From Bathynomus jamesi (lineage: Eukaryota > Arthropoda > Malacostraca > Isopoda > Cirolanidae), in assembly GCA_023014485.1 (NCBI GenBank), contig JAJOZX010005635.1, positions 186,001 to 250,000 on the forward strand: a stretch of DNA of 64,000 nucleotides, given 5' to 3'. Positions within the stretch are counted from its first letter, which is position 1. Each line of letters begins with the position of its first letter. Positions 40,894 through 52,134 of this stretch are shown here, in pieces. Position numbers and translations under genes: made by a program. The notes beneath the pieces are model-generated. The model did not search any database, was not told the origin of the DNA, and saw nothing but the letters and a program-made list of their open reading frames with translations.

Positions 40894-42238
40894 GTGCAAA
40901 TTAATGTGAACAGGACAAAAAAATTAGAATTTTCAGTGAACAGCATTATTTTGAAGATTGGAACAAACCTTAATATTTGATATAGCTACCTTCAGCTTTA
41001 ATAATGTCTTGAACACACTTTGGCATAGAATGTACTAGGTTTTCACAGATTTCTTTAATTCTTCATCATGAAACCAGACTTAGATGACCACTGCAATAAT
41101 TTTTATTTTAGTTGTACAGTCCAGTTTTAGAAGTTGTCTTGCATATGTCCCATAGATTTTTGATTGGGTTTAGATCTGGCAAGTTTCCCAGCCAGTCTAA
41201 ACCTTTAAGAACTCCTTAACACATTTTGATGTATAAGCATGGAGCCAGATCCTGTTGGAAAACCCCCTTTGGGAACAGTTTCTACAGCTCTGGTGTGCCA
41301 TGGCATTCTGGAACTTCAGTATATCGCTTACTATTCATCATGCCTTCCACAGGTACTAATGAGCCAGTTCATTGTGTAGAAAAACAACCTCAGAACATTT
41401 TCTTTTCTGGGTGTTTTACAGTTTATTTATTTTGGAACTGGTTGTGGGTTTGCCAGGTGAATGGTGTACAAATTGATTTTGTTGACCTTGAAGAAGAAAA
41501 ATGACTTGTCAGAAAATAATACATTGTACCAATCTTTTGACCAACCAGCATATCTTTTAGCCCTTGCATAACATTTTGTCTTTATTATTGTTGTCAACAA
41601 TTGTTTTTCCATAGGTTTCTCAGCTTTGCATCCCACTGCCAGCAATCAGTGTCTTACAGTTGATGATGATACCTGGATATTTGATGCTGCTAATTCCTGG
41701 TTAAGCACCCAATGTCACTAGTTTTTCTGGGATCCTGCTTGTTCATTTTTATTAACTTTGCATCATCTCTGGGTGTTATTTTCCAATTTATTCTGCATTT
41801 GCCTTTCTTTGATAAGGATATTGAGCCTGTGGTTTGTTTCTTCTTAATAATCTTATTGACTGCTCCCACACTAACTTTGATTGCATTGACAATTTCTCTG
41901 TGTGAGCGATGCATGTTCATGCAAAGTGATTATTTTTCTTTTTCTTGGTGTAGCTAATGTCTGAATTCAACTCTGAAATACACATAGCACAGAAATCACA
42001 TCTACTGACTCTGATGACTGACAAGAATATACTAAATTTGGCAGAAACTGAATGACAAGCTTGACTTCAAAAGATGCTGCAGTAATGTTTCAGATGATAC
42101 AATAATGTAGTGTATACCATAAATAATTAAACTTATTCATAAAATTACATTTAAAAGCCTTCCTTGTTTTTTTCATTAAAAAGAATGAAAAAAATCATAT
42201 TTTTGTTCCATGTTCACATTAATTTGTGCAATATTGTG

Positions 42239-42239
<1 letters not shown>
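40887..42239 (-). mobile_element. Tc1-family transposon, decayed
   Basis: Left CAGTATTGTGCAAATTAATG and right, reverse-complemented, CACAATATTGCACAAATTAA are near-matching TIRs of about 28 bp. They are flanked by CA and TA microsatellites. At 1.35 kb the length is normal for Tc1. A broken transposase fills it on the minus strand. Confidence 0.85.
41045..41960 (-). pseudogene. Tc1 transposase, broken
   Basis: The HTH region, MHRSHREIVNAIKVSVGAVN (41920 down), is followed by KTTGSISLSKKGKCRINWKI-type linker and TPRDDAKLIKM. The next fragments are WYNVLFSDKSFFFF (first Asp, VLFSDKS), FQQDLAPC (second Asp) and LDWLGNLPDLNPIKNLWDI (third acidic position). These are the DDE landmarks of Tc1. About eight stops or shifts separate the pieces. 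Confidence 0.85.

Positions 42240-42315
<76 letters not shown>
42240..42315. repeat. (TA)n microsatellite
   Basis: A long TA tract sits between the Tc1 element and family A copy 3. Confidence 0.95.
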
Positions 42316-42317
<2 letters not shown>

Positions 42318-45300
42318 GGTGACACTTATTTTCGAAAGTTTGAATTTTTATCGGGACGGGCGCGTTTCTGATTCCATTTTGTCAAAAAATATCGTGTGTA
42401 AAATATTTTTGAAATAAAACAATATTTAGAACTGCCTCAATACGGTCAAAGTTTGTATATTTTCTCGAAAAGTAGAAATTTTAGATCATGATGTTCTATG
42501 CCTCTAGCAAATAAAATATCACTTCTAGTTTGTTCAAGCTACTAATCTTGACCTAAAACATATAACTGGACTTCATACTTTCAACTCTAGGTCCCCCTCA
42601 ACTCGAGTATTAGCCCCTCAAGGGGGGGGGGGGTATCATGGGCGCCCATCTCCCTCTCATTGTTGCCTACTTTGCAGAGGTCACGGTGGACTTGCGGGCG
42701 GTTGGGAAGTCACAGCGGTGCTTCTCGACCACTTGTAAGAGGAACTGCCTTTGGTCTTCACTCTTGGTAAGGGCCAGGTTGAAAGACTGCATCAACGCCA
42801 CCCCGCGCTCCGCGAAGTCATTGACAACTTGAAGGGCCTGGACTCGGCGGGATGCGGCGATGAAGGCTGGGTCCGTCCGCCACTCCTCCGGATCCTTGAG
42901 CAGGAAGGCGGTGCTGATGTCCAGAACCTTGAAGAACTCCTTTGATGTAGTCGTTGTGAACTTGGCCAATGTATTGTTGGCGATTGAGGCGGTGGACAGG
43001 TCCACATTGATACGCCGCGGGGGATCCTCCGATCCTTCCTCTTCTTCCATTGCTTTAATCATCTCCCGCTTTGTCGCCAAGTCGATACCCTCGTCGAAGA
43101 TGGCCAGGGTGACGAGGCGCTCGCTCAAGTACCATAGGTGCCTGGCGAAGACTGTCGCGTCGCCTTGGCCACCGCTGAGTCCGGATAATAGACGAGGGCC
43201 TTGAGCAGCGCGAGGTCCGCGGCTGGGGCCGTTGCCGGGAGCGGCGCTTTGTACCAGGCCATCACGTAGATGGACACGGCGAAGATGGTGAATCGCCGGA
43301 TTCCAGCCGCTTCGCCCTGACGACATCTGAAACTGTTCCCGGAACAGGAACAGTTTGATGGCATAGATGACTTTGCCATCCAGCGCGCGCGATGGAAGGC
43401 GCCGGGACGAGCGAACCGGGCACCCCGCTTCGGACCGCCCAGCACAATTACAGAGAGCTCCAGAAGTTCCCTGTAGTCATCACGTGGATGTTGACCGTCG
43501 AGGAGGCGGCTGAATTCGATCAGCAGGTCGTCGCGGGCGTCCTTTAGGTGCTGCGGCATGGTTCCATCCTCGAAGGGCTTCGCTTTGGTTTGATCGATGA
43601 AGTCCCACTGGGCGGCGAATCGTTTGAACAGGAGGGTCAGGACCAGTAGAGGGACCGAGGCACGCCGTGAATGCCTTCTCGCACACCAGTTCGTGGATGT
43701 GGTGGCGGCAAGCCAAATGAAGCACTGTCTTCTCGAGTTTCTGCTCAATGATATAGCAAGCTCCTCCTGAGAGTCCTGTGTTTGAGGCGTGGTGTCAAAA
43801 GAGAGGGCACAGATCCGTCCCTTGATGTCCCAATCCTCGAGGGCAGAGAGGACGGCTTCCGCCATGGCGCGGCCGGTGCCGTCGGGGGAGGCTGGGCACA
43901 GCCAGAAGCTTGTCGACGTTCTCCCCAGACACCAGAACTGGAAGGCGATCTTCAGCAGGGCCTCCGTCAGCCGCTGGTACGATTTTCCCGTCCCAGTGAA
44001 CGGTCAGCGGCAGAGTAAGAGTAGATGGAAGGCTGCCTTCATTTCCGCTGCTGTCATAGCACGGAACTTTGCTCGGTCGCGGCGGGAGGATTCGCGGTTC
44101 AAGACCAGCTCCTCAGGGTCGTGGCCCAAGCTCCTCGCAGCCGCCGACAGCAAAAAAACACCACCTCGGTCGGTAAGTTTCGTCCGATCCATCGCTGCGG
44201 AGAGATCAGGGTGATCATCTTTTTCGACGCGCGGAATCGCTTGGGTGGTAAAGGGGTCGTAGATGCTTCTGCATTCGACGTGGACGGGCCGGGAGAGAGA
44301 GCTCTTCCTCTTCTTCTCGGCGACGACGCCGTGTCGGTGACCGAGTCGGGCTGCTTGCACCTGAGCTGGAGCTCGATGCCAGTTCGACGAGTTCTTCTCG
44401 GCTCTCTCTGTTCGCCCTTTCATCATCTTGCCGGCGGCTCCTTTTCCGCTTCCTGTCTCCTCGCACGCTCCTCCTCAGTGTGCAGCGTCATGTCACGTGT
44501 GGAGGAGATGCGGCCGCGCCGCACCTCGGCCCTTTGTCCCGTCAGGAACTCCCTGTCCTCTCGATTGTGATCATCGACATCGCCTGTTCGTGTGCGATGT
44601 CGAAGAGGCGGTCAAGGGATGAGAGGAACTCGGCCTCGTTCCTGATTTGGGTCACAGTGCGCCGTTTCGAGTTCTTGTTCAGAGCCCGCCACTTCTCGTA
44701 CATTCGGAGAACCTTGTCCCTTGCGCGTTGGTCTTTCTGCGTAGGAATACGGGACCGCTCCCAGAATTCCTTGACTGCGGTCACTGTCTCAGCGGCTGCT
44801 TCCTTGATCGGCTTCTTGACGTCAAGGTGAAGGTGGAAAAAGTACTGAAGCGCCTGCTTTCCCGTAGGCAGCATGCTTCCTGTGATGCTGTGGTCCACGG
44901 TCCCCAGGAGATAGACTGCTGTTTTAGATCTTGTTGCCGAAGCCATCACGTCGTTTCAGAACTCACTGAAAAAGAGAATGAAACACTGTTAGTGTTGGCA
45001 AAACTCGTCCCAACCCATTTCTACTTAGAATAACATGTTCTTTCGCCTGTATCAATATTTGGAAAACTCGTGTTACACCCTGTATAATACCTCATTTTAG
45101 TCTTCTGTACACCAGTGCGGAAGACTAAACCAACGACTCTGACCGTCCGTCGTCTGTCTGTTATCATTTTTCAACTCAGAAACTACAACAGCTATCGAAA
45201 CGAAAACTGACATGATAACAGAACGCCATGAGTACTTTTCGACAAAAAGTATAAACTTTGACCTCGTTGAGGCAGTTCTAATTATTATTTTATTTCAAAA

Positions 45301-45402
45301 ATATTTTACACACAATGTTTTTAGACGGAATGACACCAGAAATACGCCCGTCCTGATAGAAATTCCCAAAAAATGAAAAACACCCCAAATAAGTGGCACC
45401 CT
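42316..45402 (-). mobile_element. Family A DNA transposon, copy 3 (3.1 kb, ~170-bp TIRs)
   Basis: The left end reads AGGGTGACACTTATTT and the right end, reverse-complemented, AGGGTGCCACTTATTT. Inverted matches go on for about 170 bp: ATCGGGACGGGCG and CGCCCGTCCTGAT; TTTACACA..AATATTTT pairs; ACTGCCTCAA and TTGAGGCAGT; GTCAAAGTTT and AAACTTTGAC. It shares only the outer AGGGTG and overall design with copy 2, so this is a separate subfamily. Flanks are TA repeats on both sides. Confidence 0.88.
42667..44949 (-). pseudogene. Family A transposase-like gene, copy 3, GC-rich, broken
   Basis: From 44949 down: KQALQYFFHLHLDVKKP, EFWERSRIPTQKDQRARDKV, and LFDIAHEQAMSMI match the N domain of copy 2. 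An Arg/Ser-rich linker follows, then AAMDRTKLTDRGGVFLL, SLGHDPEELVLNRESSRRDR, and ALEDWDIKGRICALSFDTT (the FDTT block). LLHLACRHHIHELVCEKAF and MAWYKAPLPATAPAADLALL come next. The end is VVNDFAERGVALMQSFN, LTKSEDQRQFLLQVVEKHR. Frameshifts lie near 44530, 44000, 43780, 43380 and 43200. The HWDxKLLP block falls in a damaged part near 44000. Codon third positions are GC-rich, unlike copy 2, which suggests different histories or donors. Confidence 0.82.
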
Positions 45403-45432
45403 AATATTATAATATATATATATATATATATT

Positions 45433-45872
45433 GGACATGATGGGGCTGAAGCCAAAGCCTTTAAAAAACACAAAGCCAAAGCTGAAGCTGGCCATTTAGA
45501 AAGTCAGGAAGCCAAAACTGAAGCTGGCCATTTAGAAAGTCAGGAAGCCAAAACTGAAGCTGGCCATTTAGAAAGAAAGCCAAAACTGAAGCTGGTTATT
45601 TATTTAGAAAGTCAGGAAGCCAAAACTGAAGCTGAAGCCAATCTTTAGAACCAGGTCTGGAAGATGAGTTACATAGTTAACTGATTCTAAATTAGTATAG
45701 GCTAACTATTTTTGGTTATTAGTATTACTAATAATAAAAAATATTAAAAGTTAAACATAAAATCTCTCAAATTATACAAATAACCAAGTCTTGAAGCCAA
45801 AGCCAGCCATTTTCAAATTCTTGAAGCCGAAGCCTACAAAAGCTAACTGGCTTCAGCTCCATGTTTGATATA
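45433..45872. mobile_element. MITE-like repeat with 36-bp minisatellite
   Basis: ACATGATGGGGCTGAAGCCA on the left and, reverse-complemented on the right, ACATGGAGCTGAAGCCAGTT look like TIRs. At 45487-45640 a 36-bp unit (encoding ESQEAKTEAGHL in one frame) is repeated three to four times. The glutamate/lysine-rich open frame is the minisatellite read through. The ends resemble the hAT MITE at 33873 (CAGACATGGGG), so hAT is my guess. Confidence 0.65.
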
Positions 45873-45876
45873 TACT

Positions 45877-47230
45877 AGGGGCACTCAATATATTTTGCCC
45901 CACCCTTTTTTTCTTGGCTAAATAATAGGCCATGGGGCTAAAATGTAATTTGGGTCGTAAGTTTGAACTTTCTGTGCTTCACAACAACTGGATTTTTCCA
46001 ATTTGAACCTCCCCTCCTTGTAAAACTGATGGTTAATGCAGTTTTGAAAATGGCATCTGACAGTGATGTGCATCGTAAACAGAGGTGTTATTGAGTTCTT
46101 AACCACAGAGAAGGAAACAGTTGGAAATATTCACAAATGTCCATAAAATGTTACGAGATACTGTTTGTTGATCGAAGCACAGCTGGATGCTGGTCTAAAT
46201 GTGCGAGATCATCAGAGAAAGGGAGAGCCAGCCTCAATGATGAGCCACACAGTGGTACCCAGCATAGGCTGTGACATCTCACACTGTGCAATGTGCTAAC
46301 AGCATCATTTGATCAAATTGGCATGTCAATACAAGGAGCTATCACTGGAACTAGGAATTAGTGAAGGAAGTGTGAATACGATAATTCAGCAACTGGGATA
46401 CTGAAAAGTGTGTTCACAGTTTGTTCCTCACGAACTGACTGACAAGATCACAAAGCCCAAGAAAAGAAATTGCTTCTTCATTGGTTTGATATGAGACAGA
46501 AGGGGATGACTTCCTTTCACGAATTGTGACTGGGGATGAGACTTAGGACCACTCTGAACCTGAAACAAAACACCAATCCATGGAGTGGCATCACGCAGAC
46601 TCCCCATGCAAGAAAAAGTTCAAAATGGCTTCCTCTGCAGGAAAGGTTATGGCCACCATCTTCTGGAACATGAAAGGGGTGATTCTGGTGGACATTATGA
46701 AGAAAGGACAAACAATCAACTTAGAGGCATATATTTCTACCCTACAGAGATTCCAGAGACGTATAAAGTGAGTTCAACTGGAGAGAAAACGGGAAGATAT
46801 CCTTCTTTTGCATGAAATGCAAGACCACACAACAGTTTGCAAACAAGAGAGGCCATCACAAAAATGCGCTTGACTGCGTTACCCCACCCTCCATACAGCC
46901 CATATCTGGCACCTTCAGACTTTCATTTGTTTGGGCCAATGAAGGATGCTATTCTTGGAAGAAAGTTTCAGTGTGATGATGATGAGGTTGTTGAAGAGGT
47001 TAAGAGGTGGCTCCAGTGGAACCAGTGGACTTTTACCAGCAAGGAATAAAGGCCCTTGTTTCGAGGTGAAGGAAAACTGTAGAAAAGGATGGAGACTATG
47101 TGGAAAAATAAAAACATGTAAAAAAGGTTGGTATGTAATTACAGTACTTGGGTACAAAATTTTGGGAACTTACAAGGAAACTTGGAAATAAAAAAAAAGA
47201 AAGGTGGGACAAAATATATTGAGTGGCCCT
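45877..47230 (+). mobile_element. mariner transposon, decayed (1.35 kb)
   Basis: AGGGGCACTCAATATATTTT and, reverse-complemented, AGGGCCACTCAATATATTTT are TIRs of about 28 bp that extend into GCCCCACC and GGTGGGAC. It is flanked by TA-rich DNA. A broken mariner transposase lies inside on the plus strand. Confidence 0.9.
46030..47050 (+). pseudogene. mariner transposase, broken
   Basis: Recognisable pieces in order: an N-terminal HTH remnant (46030-46390), KKLLLHWFDMRQKG-like, VTGDE (first Asp; near 46520), HHSEPETKHQSMEWHHADSP, KKKFKMASSAGKVMATIFWN, GVILVDIMKKGQTINLEAY. The second Asp region is a frameshifted piece near 46900 (HPPYSPYLAPSDFHLFGPMK, where APSDF gives the third acid). The D(x34)D spacing that defines mariner fits. 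At least six breaks. Confidence 0.88.
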
Positions 47231-48750
47231 CATGTGTATATATAAATATATATATAAATATAAATACCGGTGTATATATATATATATATATATATATTTT
47301 ATATATATTTATAAATATAAATATATATAAAAATAAATAAAAGATTTTTCAAATTTGAATTTGCCATTTAGACCTAATTATCTTTTGTTATTTCAGATGG
47401 GTGTTTGTTTTTGTTTTTCCTGCTCCCTGCTTCTTTCATCTATGACATCTATTACTACACACGAGCTTGGATAATTTTCAATTCAATTCTGCACCTAAAA
47501 ATCATGATAAGAAAGTATCACACATACAAAAGCAGGTTAGAGCAGATGGGGTAAATCCTAACATCTGATTGATTGTATATATGCTAAGATTTTTTTTGTG
47601 TGGTGCGGTATTATTTAATGATACTTGTTATATGCTTTAACCCTATTATATTTAGTTAAGGTGTATATACATTACATTGGCAAAGTTTTAGAGGTCTGCA
47701 CAGGCATGGGAAGACCCATAAGCCTGTGCCTGGCCTGGCCCGGCCCATGAACCAGGTATGGGTAGGCTTGTTTAGAAACATGGCAGACATGCACTGGGTA
47801 TGGACTGAAAGTATAATTTTTGGCTACAGGCCTGGGTGGGTATGGACTTAAATTTTTTTTTCAATGTTTATAGTGAAAGATAAAAAACAAAAAAAAAAAT
47901 TAATTTAAAAAGTATTTGTACATTTAAAAAAAAAAAATGTTGCTAACATTAATTTTATAGTTGCTGCTTGTCATAATACTTGATTTTGATAATGACACAT
48001 ATATAATATAATAGATGGCATAGTATTATGGGTCAGTGACACTCAAATGCAGTATTGACTCAACACAGTGAGTCAGCATATACAGGAAAATCCCGCCATT
48101 TGCAAGGTTTTCATTCCAGCAAAGCCACGAACTGCAGGACTAAATACTCTATGGAGAAAATAGGATTACAGCTATATATAAACAATATAATAATTAGATC
48201 AATACAAATATTACCAGTACTAAGGAAAATAAAAAACAAAAATTATATGTATACTTTAGCACTTACTTTAAAGATAAAGAACTTAATTTTGGGAGATTCA
48301 TGAATAGATTCATGAACACTAAATCTGATGTCCTCATTTTTATTTTTTTTATGTAATGAATCATGGATTCTTTACGCCATATTGTTAACCAAGAGAAGCT
48401 GTAGTAGACCTTTGCAGTGGAACAATTTGCCTACTACACTGTAATGTAGCTCCCCCTTCATCACGTCTTTGTTACTCTGGATGAAACAACAGAGAGCCCA
48501 TACTCATTTTCAGGAAAGATAGGGGTTGAACTTGGTGGAAGTGTATCTCAGTGGGATGTGATTTCATTCAAGCCAATTAGGAATTAAAAATTTCCAGTTA
48601 TTCCTAACAAAGTACCATACTGGAGGACCTCAGCACTGATCAGTATTATGCTTGGATGTGTTGATCTTGAGCTCCTTGAAGTTGGACTGATCTGTCATTC
48701 AAGGTAGAATCCTCAGATTTTATACATCTCAAAGGAAGCTGGGTAGGTTG
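47231..48750. other. Unassigned AT-rich region
   Basis: No gene. A GC-richer patch at 47690-47840 with GCCTGGCCTGGCCCGGCCCA repeats the words GGGTATGGACT twice and may be a decayed hAT end. The open frame at 48055-48303 has no motif. The segment ends at the TTAA of the foldback element. Confidence 0.45.
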
Positions 48751-48754
48751 TTAA

Positions 48755-49698
48755 AATTCTCGTGTAAATAAGTATTTTTTTAAGATTTTCTAAATCTATA
48801 AATCAAAATTACAAAATATCCCTCAAATGTAACTTTGGTTGGTCGGTCGCCTTCGCTTGTTCATGTCTAATGATGCTATAGTTGACTGAGAGAGAAAAAG
48901 CAGGAAAAATTGTCATTGGACTTGCTCCAGGTTATTTCAAAAATTGTGCTGTTAAATATTTAGTCTTTTGAAGTTTTGTTTATTTAAAAATATTCAAGTG
49001 ATTTCGTCAAAGTTAGTTATATTTATTCAGTTATTTATAGGTATTTTTTCTATTTAGATCATTTTTTAGATAATTTTCAGATTTGATTCATAATTTCAGG
49101 AAGCATATGGTAAGATTAAATTATTTAACAAGTTTTACACTGGTAAGTGGAGTTTATAATTATAATTTCATTAAGCCTGATCGGCCAAAATTTCTTATCA
49201 AGTTATTGCGAAAAAAACCTTAAATATTGAATTTGAATAATTTGAAAATTTTGATAAGAAATTTTGGCCTGATCAGGCTTAATGAAATTATAATTATAAA
49301 CTCTACTTACCAGTGTAAAACTTGTTAAATAATTAATCTTACCATATGCTTCCTGAAATTATGAATCAAATCTGAAAATTATCTAAAAAAATGATCTAAA
49401 TAGAAAAAGTACCTATAAATAACAATAAATATAACTAACTTTGACGAAATCACTTGAATACTTTTAAATAAACAAAACTTCAAAAGACTAAATATTTAAC
49501 AGCACAATTTTTTAAATCACCTGGAGCAAGTCCAACAACAGAATTTTTCCTGCTTTTTCTCTCTCAGTCAACTATAGCATCATTAGATGTTAACAAGCGA
49601 AGGCAACCAACCAACCAAAGTTACATTTGAGGGATATTTTGTAATTTTGATTTATAGATTTAGAAAATCTTAAAAAAATACTTATTTACACGAGAATT
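48755..49698. mobile_element. Foldback element, 944 bp, TTAA target duplication
   Basis: AATTCTCGTGTAAATAAGTA on the left is repeated inverted at the right end. Both arms (about 460 bp each) pair through almost the whole element around a centre near 49226. TTAA lies on both sides (48751-48754, 49699-49702). It has no coding sequence. TTAA duplication suggests mobilisation by a piggyBac- or Kolobok-type transposase, but the ends do not match the piggyBac at 56.5 kb. It interrupts or abuts the Jockey-like LINE fragment. Confidence 0.88.
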
Positions 49699-49702
49699 TT
49701 AA

Positions 49703-49970
49703 CACTGCACACTCAGAAGGGCCCCAGCCACAGAAGCAGTAATCATTTCATAGGAAATCACAGAAGTACTGCCTAAGGGCCTCCCAATCAGCAGTGCCAA
49801 AGTACCAAAGGTGCCTCCTCTTGGGAGGATCCAAAGGCCGAATTGGAGTGATAAGACAGGAAACAGATGAGATTGTGATTGGAGGAGCCCAATGGAGAGA
49901 GAAGTTTCACAGAGTAAGGAGGAGGATGAGAGGTAACAAATAATTCCAGAATGTTGGGCCTATCTCCAAG
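49703..49970 (-). pseudogene. Jockey-like LINE, distal endonuclease fragment
   Basis: The minus strand reads GDRPNILELFVTSHPPPYSV, LLSPLGSSNHNLICFLSYH and SQEEAPLVLWH, then NDYCFCGWGPSECAV in a second frame. The SSNHNLI block is the C-terminal SDHxxI endonuclease motif with Asp replaced by Asn. It continues directly from the fragment at 60731-61372; the BEL/Pao element lies between. It stops at the foldback's TTAA. Confidence 0.8.
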
Positions 49971-49975
49971 GTGAT

Positions 49976-50514
49976 TATGGAAAAAATAGGTCCTCCTCCA
50001 ACTAGAGTAGCCTAAACACAGCCCAGGCTACGTTGAAGATGGAAGACCTAGGCTAAAGATGAACCAGCCTAGCTATGTGTCCATAAACTGGACTTCCATA
50101 CTTTATTGTTAAACAATTACAGCTGAAATGTTAGCTTATTTAACCTAAATTTAATAACCAAAGAGAAATTTATGAACTTCTTACCTTGAAATGATATAAA
50201 ATCTTAAATTTGATTTTTTTGACACCAATGATGGACTTTTTATTCCTGCTTCTTCTTCTAACCCTTCCTTTCTCTTCTTTAGTTGTTCTTATTATGGCAA
50301 TTTTTTTTCTTCCAAGAAACATGTTGCCATTTCTAGCTATGGGATCTTTTTTCTTTTCATCCCACATTTGTTTCTTGGTTGGTGTCTCTTTAATTTTTCT
50401 CAACAAGAGTTCAAGTTCTCCTAATTTACTTTTATTGTTATTATTGTTGAATGTCAATGTGACTTATCCAAGATTAGGTGGGTCTTCCATTTTGGTACTC
50501 CCAAATTTTCTACA
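49976..50514 (-). repeat. 3' LTR of the BEL/Pao element
   Basis: 539 bp. It matches 60183-60725 nearly base for base, with a few substitutions and small indels (for example GTCCTCC versus GTCCTGC and AACACAGCCCAGG versus AACAGCCCAAG). Open frames in it are not genes. Confidence 0.93.
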
Positions 50515-50749
50515 CATTGGGGCTGGCCAGAAAGGAAAAATTGCATGTGAGACCCAATTTTTTTCTTTAATATTTGTTAACCTATCTTAGTTTACCTATA
50601 ATTTGTTTCATTTGTTATTCCATTTTTGTTTTTCCTCACTTTTTAATATAAACAGTGTAGCATTTTATAAAGTTCTCACTTTCCAAAATGAAAGGGTGTT
50701 TCATTTTAATTTATTTTCCATAGGAAATATTACAATACTCCAGCCATTA

Positions 50750-51350
50750 TCTTTTGTTGTAACATCTGCCTAGCTTGTAGGGCAGTTGAATGTTGTGGTC
50801 TACTATTTGTGGTATAGGTTATTGTAGTAGTAGGACTAGTTACATCATTTATTGAACAGGTTAGGTTTGGTATAGTTTGGGTCAAATTTTGATTATCATC
50901 AGAATCTATTATAGATTCATCTTCATGATCATTTTTGTTAACAGTAGTTGGTCCTACTTCTAGCGGGTATAAGAGTGATACATCTCATATGGTTTCACCT
51001 GAAGCAGTTTTAAGTTTTACAACCTTGGTTAATCCATCTTTCCCAGTTTTTAGTTCCAAAACTCTACCTAATGGCCAACACTGTCTTGGTGTATTTTGTC
51101 TAATTAAAACTACATCTACCCTGATTTCATTAACCCAGTCTTTGTTTTGTATATATTTATGCCTTTCTCTCAACCCATCAAGGTATTCATCACACTATTG
51201 CTTTTTAAATTTTGTTCTTATATGTGTTATTTGTGATAATCTATTTTGCAAATCATGATGATTATCACTCCAAGGTAGATCATCCAAGGATATTGTAATC
51301 AGGTTAATGACTTCTCCTTTAATCAAATGATTTGGGGTGAGAGGCTCTAT
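50750..51350 (-). pseudogene. BEL/Pao integrase C-terminal tail
   Basis: The minus strand reads LTPNHLIKGEVINL, then LRERHKYIQNKDWVNEIRVD, VVLIRQNTPRQCWPLGRVLE, and GLTKVVKLKTASGET. This is the conserved domain after the BEL/Pao integrase core (PR..W.lGRv.e...g.dg..R.v.vk...g). It is separated from the core by the mariner insertion at 51351-52117 and by stops. Confidence 0.85.
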
Positions 51351-52117
51351 AGGGTGTCCCATTAGTCTGGCATCATAGGAAAAATAAAAAAAAAAGGCAA
51401 AACAAAAGCTTTTATTTACAGAACATGCTCAATATATCCACCATTGTTTTCAATACACAAATTCAGACGTAATACCCAGTCAGCAAGCACATGGTGAATG
51501 ATGTCAGGAGTAATGGTGTTACATGCCTCAATAATGCGCTGCTGCAAATGTTCAACACTCCTAATTTTCTCTGCATATACCAGCGTTTTCAAATGGCCCC
51601 AGAGATAAAAATCTAGTGGCGTGAGATCCGGGCTTCTAGCTGGCCATTCCACAGGCCCTCGACGTCCTATCCAATGACCAGGGAATTGTTGGTACAGGTA
51701 TTCCCTTACTTGGGTGCTGTAATGTGCAGGAGCGCCGTCTTGCTGGAACCATGTTGGGAAATTTCCTTCTTCGTTCAAGACACTGGGAAATGCTTCTTCC
51801 TTGAGCATATGTAGGTAGGTGCCTCCAGTGACATGTTCATCGAAAAAGAGGGGGCCTATGATGCAATCCTTCCAAATGCCACACCATACCATCACCTGAG
51901 ATGCACCTTGTTCCTTTGAAGAGGTATACCAGTGAGGTTGTTTTGAGAGCAGTAGTGGGTGTTCTGTCAATTTACCTCACCATTTCCATAAAAAACAGCC
52001 TCGTCACTGAACAGAATGGTGGACGGGAAATTGGCATCCCGAGCATATGAATTATGGTTTGTAGAAATGGAAAAATATGAATTTCTCCTATGATGCCAAA
52101 CTTATGGGACACCCTGT
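51351..52117 (-). mobile_element. Internally deleted mariner in the BEL integrase gene
   Basis: Ends AGGGTGTCCCATTAGTCTGG and, reverse-complemented, CAGGGTGTCCCATAAGTTTG. TA lies on both sides (51349-51350; 52118-52119). The integrase reading stops at one side and resumes at the other, so it is younger than the BEL copy. About 0.77 kb, against about 1.2 kb for a full element: the N-terminal half of the transposase is gone. Confidence 0.9.
51416..51970 (-). pseudogene. mariner-like transposase, C-terminal two thirds
   Basis: An open frame of 184 codons reads EQGASQVMVWCGIWKDCIIG, FFDEHVTGGTYLHMLKEEAF, FQQDGAPAHYSTQVREYL (second Asp, QQDGAPAH), WPARSPDLTPLDFYLWGHLK (third Asp, SPDLTPLD). The tail reads LRLNLCIENNGGYIEHVL. 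The first Asp lies in a truncated piece just upstream (FSDEAVF-type reading near 52000). The frame is intact, so the copy is young, but it lacks the HTH domain. Confidence 0.88.
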
Positions 52118-52134
52118 ATCATTAATATTATCCC

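Noticed and set aside
40619..40980. Repeat protein (GGIYHGWNLPWVEFTM units)
   Set aside because: It is the 16-bp satellite read in three frames; no start context and no conserved ends.
44025..44570. 181-codon plus-strand frame
   Set aside because: Shadow of the GC-rich family A gene on the minus strand.
45373..45648. Glu/Lys-rich repeat protein (ESQEAKTEAGHL)
   Set aside because: It is the 36-bp minisatellite in a MITE-like repeat, without start or flanking coding signal.
50210..50590. Leu/Phe-rich membrane-like protein
   Set aside because: T-rich LTR of the BEL/Pao element, duplicated at 60.5 kb.
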